Shown here in pieces: positions 62,410 to 64,000 of a stretch of 64,000 nt of DNA. Under the pieces are notes generated by a model. That model ran no database searches, was not told the DNA's origin, and saw nothing but the letters and a program-made list of their open reading frames with translations. A program made the position numbers and the translations under genes. Each line of letters opens with the position of its first letter. Within the stretch, counting starts at the first letter, position 1. Source of the stretch: Glandiceps talaboti (Eukaryota; Hemichordata; Enteropneusta; Spengelidae); the NCBI RefSeq assembly GCF_964340395.1, contig NC_135567.1:18012806-18076805 (forward strand), in the 5' to 3' direction.

Positions 62410-62707
62410 TTCCAAGATGCATTGCGCGTCTCTCCATACAATGCCATGTATTCTGTACGCGCGGAGGGGTTTGCACGCGCTACTCAGGGGATGGTTGTCA
62501 CATGATGGTACCCTGGGTTTACCCGTGAAATCCCACTCTCTCATCGATGGCGTTCAGTCTTTGTCCAATAAAATCACCCATAATTAAAGAGGTCAATATG
62601 TCTTACCATCATTTCCTGATGAAAATGTTATTTTAAATGTAATAAGGATAAAACAAGACTAAATCTAACAACATAAGCGACGTCCTCCCGCGCAATGCAT
62701 CTTGGAA
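62410..62707. mobile_element. Inverted-repeat transposon family 4, full-length copy
   Basis: 298 bp with perfect 19-bp terminal inverted repeats: TTCCAAGATGCATTGCGCG at the left and its exact complement at 62689-62707. A partial copy lies at 26826-27023 in reverse orientation. No coding capacity. Confidence 0.88.
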
Positions 62708-63317
62708 ACAGAAAATCGACCATTATTACACCTCGGTAAAACCCTATTAAATTACCTCTCATGCATATTCATATGTGGTTAGCCAATTATTGCTTAGTGT
62801 AGATAGCTACCCATCTACACTGCATAATGTTTTCTAGTTTTATTCAGGTGTGGGGTAGTGGAGGGTCCTCTGTCTCCTCTGTGTTTTCCTCCCCTTGTCC
62901 ACTCCAAACATGCCCTCTCTAATATTCACCAACCCACCTACACCAACTTGAGAGCTTGTCTAAGGTATTGAGTCTGCAAAATATTATTTATTTATTCATT
63001 CAGATATATTCTCGACACTATAGGGTGTTAATCTTGCCTTTTATTGTTTTTCATGTATTTTGTAATTCAGTGTCCATGTACATCCATAGTCAGCGGTAGG
63101 GGGCGATGTTCATCGACAGTCAATCTTCAGCTTCCATATGCTGACGTCAAAAGTTGAAAGAGACGTCATTTGGGTAGTGGCACTCTCGGCATTGCTCTGC
63201 TGGTTACCAAAGACGAGGGGAGAATTGACAGGCAACACGACAGTGTTGAAACATCAGAATCATTTATTCGTATGCTATATAATGTGACCCCATGGAACTT
63301 GCAGTCGGGGGGTACTT
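62708..63317. other. Non-coding stretch
   Basis: I see nothing I can name between the transposon and the duplicated segment. Confidence 0.5.
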
Positions 63318-63958
63318 CATATTTCTCAACATTTTAGGCATAATACTTACGCTTAGATGATATGTAACAAAAGTACAATTGGCAATCAACTATAAAGTTC
63401 TAAATGTTGTATAAAAATGTACTAACAACTATGAATTTTATATGAAACTACCAAATGTCAAGAAAGTATCACTAACTTGGGTAGCCAGTCTGTATGAAAA
63501 GTTGTAATATGCAAATTTATTTTGATATATCTATTCACAGTAATCTATATGTTTTGCAGTTATAACAGGACTGGTACATATATTTTCCTTACAAATATTA
63601 TGCATGCCTTTCAAGAAAACATGTGACAACGTTCCATGATTACTATCTTATACAATATATAATTGCTACTAGAACCGATGAAAATGGACACCCAGAAACC
63701 CATCAGTGACAATTCTACACTTCGCAGAAATGTTTTACAGAACTTTTATCTTGTCTGACTCTAAGGATGTGCGACAGAACAAATCAGAGAGAGTTGTTGG
63801 TAAATATTGTTTAGTGTCATGATGAACTTCACCGAATGTCAGGTAGACAACTTTGCTAACCTTTGACCTTAAAAGTCAGCTGATCTGTTAAAATTTAAGC
63901 ACATACTCGCATACAGAGTCTCTATGGAATGCCCTAAAATTGCAGCAGCAGCAGCAGC

Positions 63959-63999
<41 letters not shown>

Positions 64000-64000
64000 C
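63318..64000 (+). repeat. Direct segmental duplication, copy 2 (runs off the window)
   Basis: Second copy of 59118-59822; it ends in the same CAG then CAA array, which reaches the window edge. Confidence 0.92.

Overview
The window is nuclear DNA of an invertebrate animal. It has multi-exon genes with GT-AG introns in consistent phases, nuclear-type tRNA-Lys(CTT) genes, a tRNA-headed SINE, several small inverted-repeat transposons, and very dense microsatellites (GTAT, CAGA, GATT, CA, AT). Protein families (TRIM-filamin-NHL, ZU5-UPA-Death, tandem C-type lectin plus GAIN-like, MFSD6-like) fit a bilaterian in which Death-fold and TRIM genes are expanded, such as a non-vertebrate deuterostome or a lophotrochozoan. 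The sequence does not settle the species. All gene models were assembled by hand from splice signals and phase continuity.

Layout. 1-312 (-) is the 5' end of an MFSD6-like transporter. 2420-10989 (+) is a 12-exon gene for a secreted protein with two C-type lectin-like domains and a GAIN/polycystin-1-like region, ending abruptly beside AT repeats. 11.0-14.3 kb is repeats, including a perfect 71-bp-arm hairpin. 14317-22460 (-) is a 7-exon gene joining a TRIM-like B-box/coiled-coil/filamin front to a complete ZU5-UPA-Death tail. 24.2-25.7 kb (+) is a weak, possibly broken gene. 28598-35953 (-) encodes three ubiquitin-like domains, a disordered region of about 1,400 residues with 40-residue repeats, and a C-terminal Death domain. 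42461-44695 (-) is an intronless TRIM-NHL E3 ligase gene. Unassigned exons lie at 45.4-45.9 kb (-). Two tRNA-Lys genes sit at 47.65 and 51.2 kb. 53727-56512 (-) is a coiled-coil protein with a TIR-like N-terminal segment and a GC-AG intron. 57.4-58.1 kb is a dead Crypton-type recombinase. The rest to 64 kb is non-coding apart from a transposon and a direct duplication.

How the genes may work together (inference). The four large minus-strand genes between 14 and 57 kb all carry ubiquitin-pathway or death-fold adaptor domains: B-box/filamin-ZU5-UPA-Death, UBLx3-Death, RING-TRIM-NHL, and coiled-coil with TIR-like segment. This looks like a local cluster of adaptors for innate immunity or cell-death signalling. 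The two architectures I consider most likely to be undescribed are the TRIM-ZU5-UPA-Death fusion and the triple-UBL/repeat/Death protein. At the DNA level the most unusual items are a perfect 148-bp palindrome and a related hairpin whose arms are identical within each locus but differ between loci.
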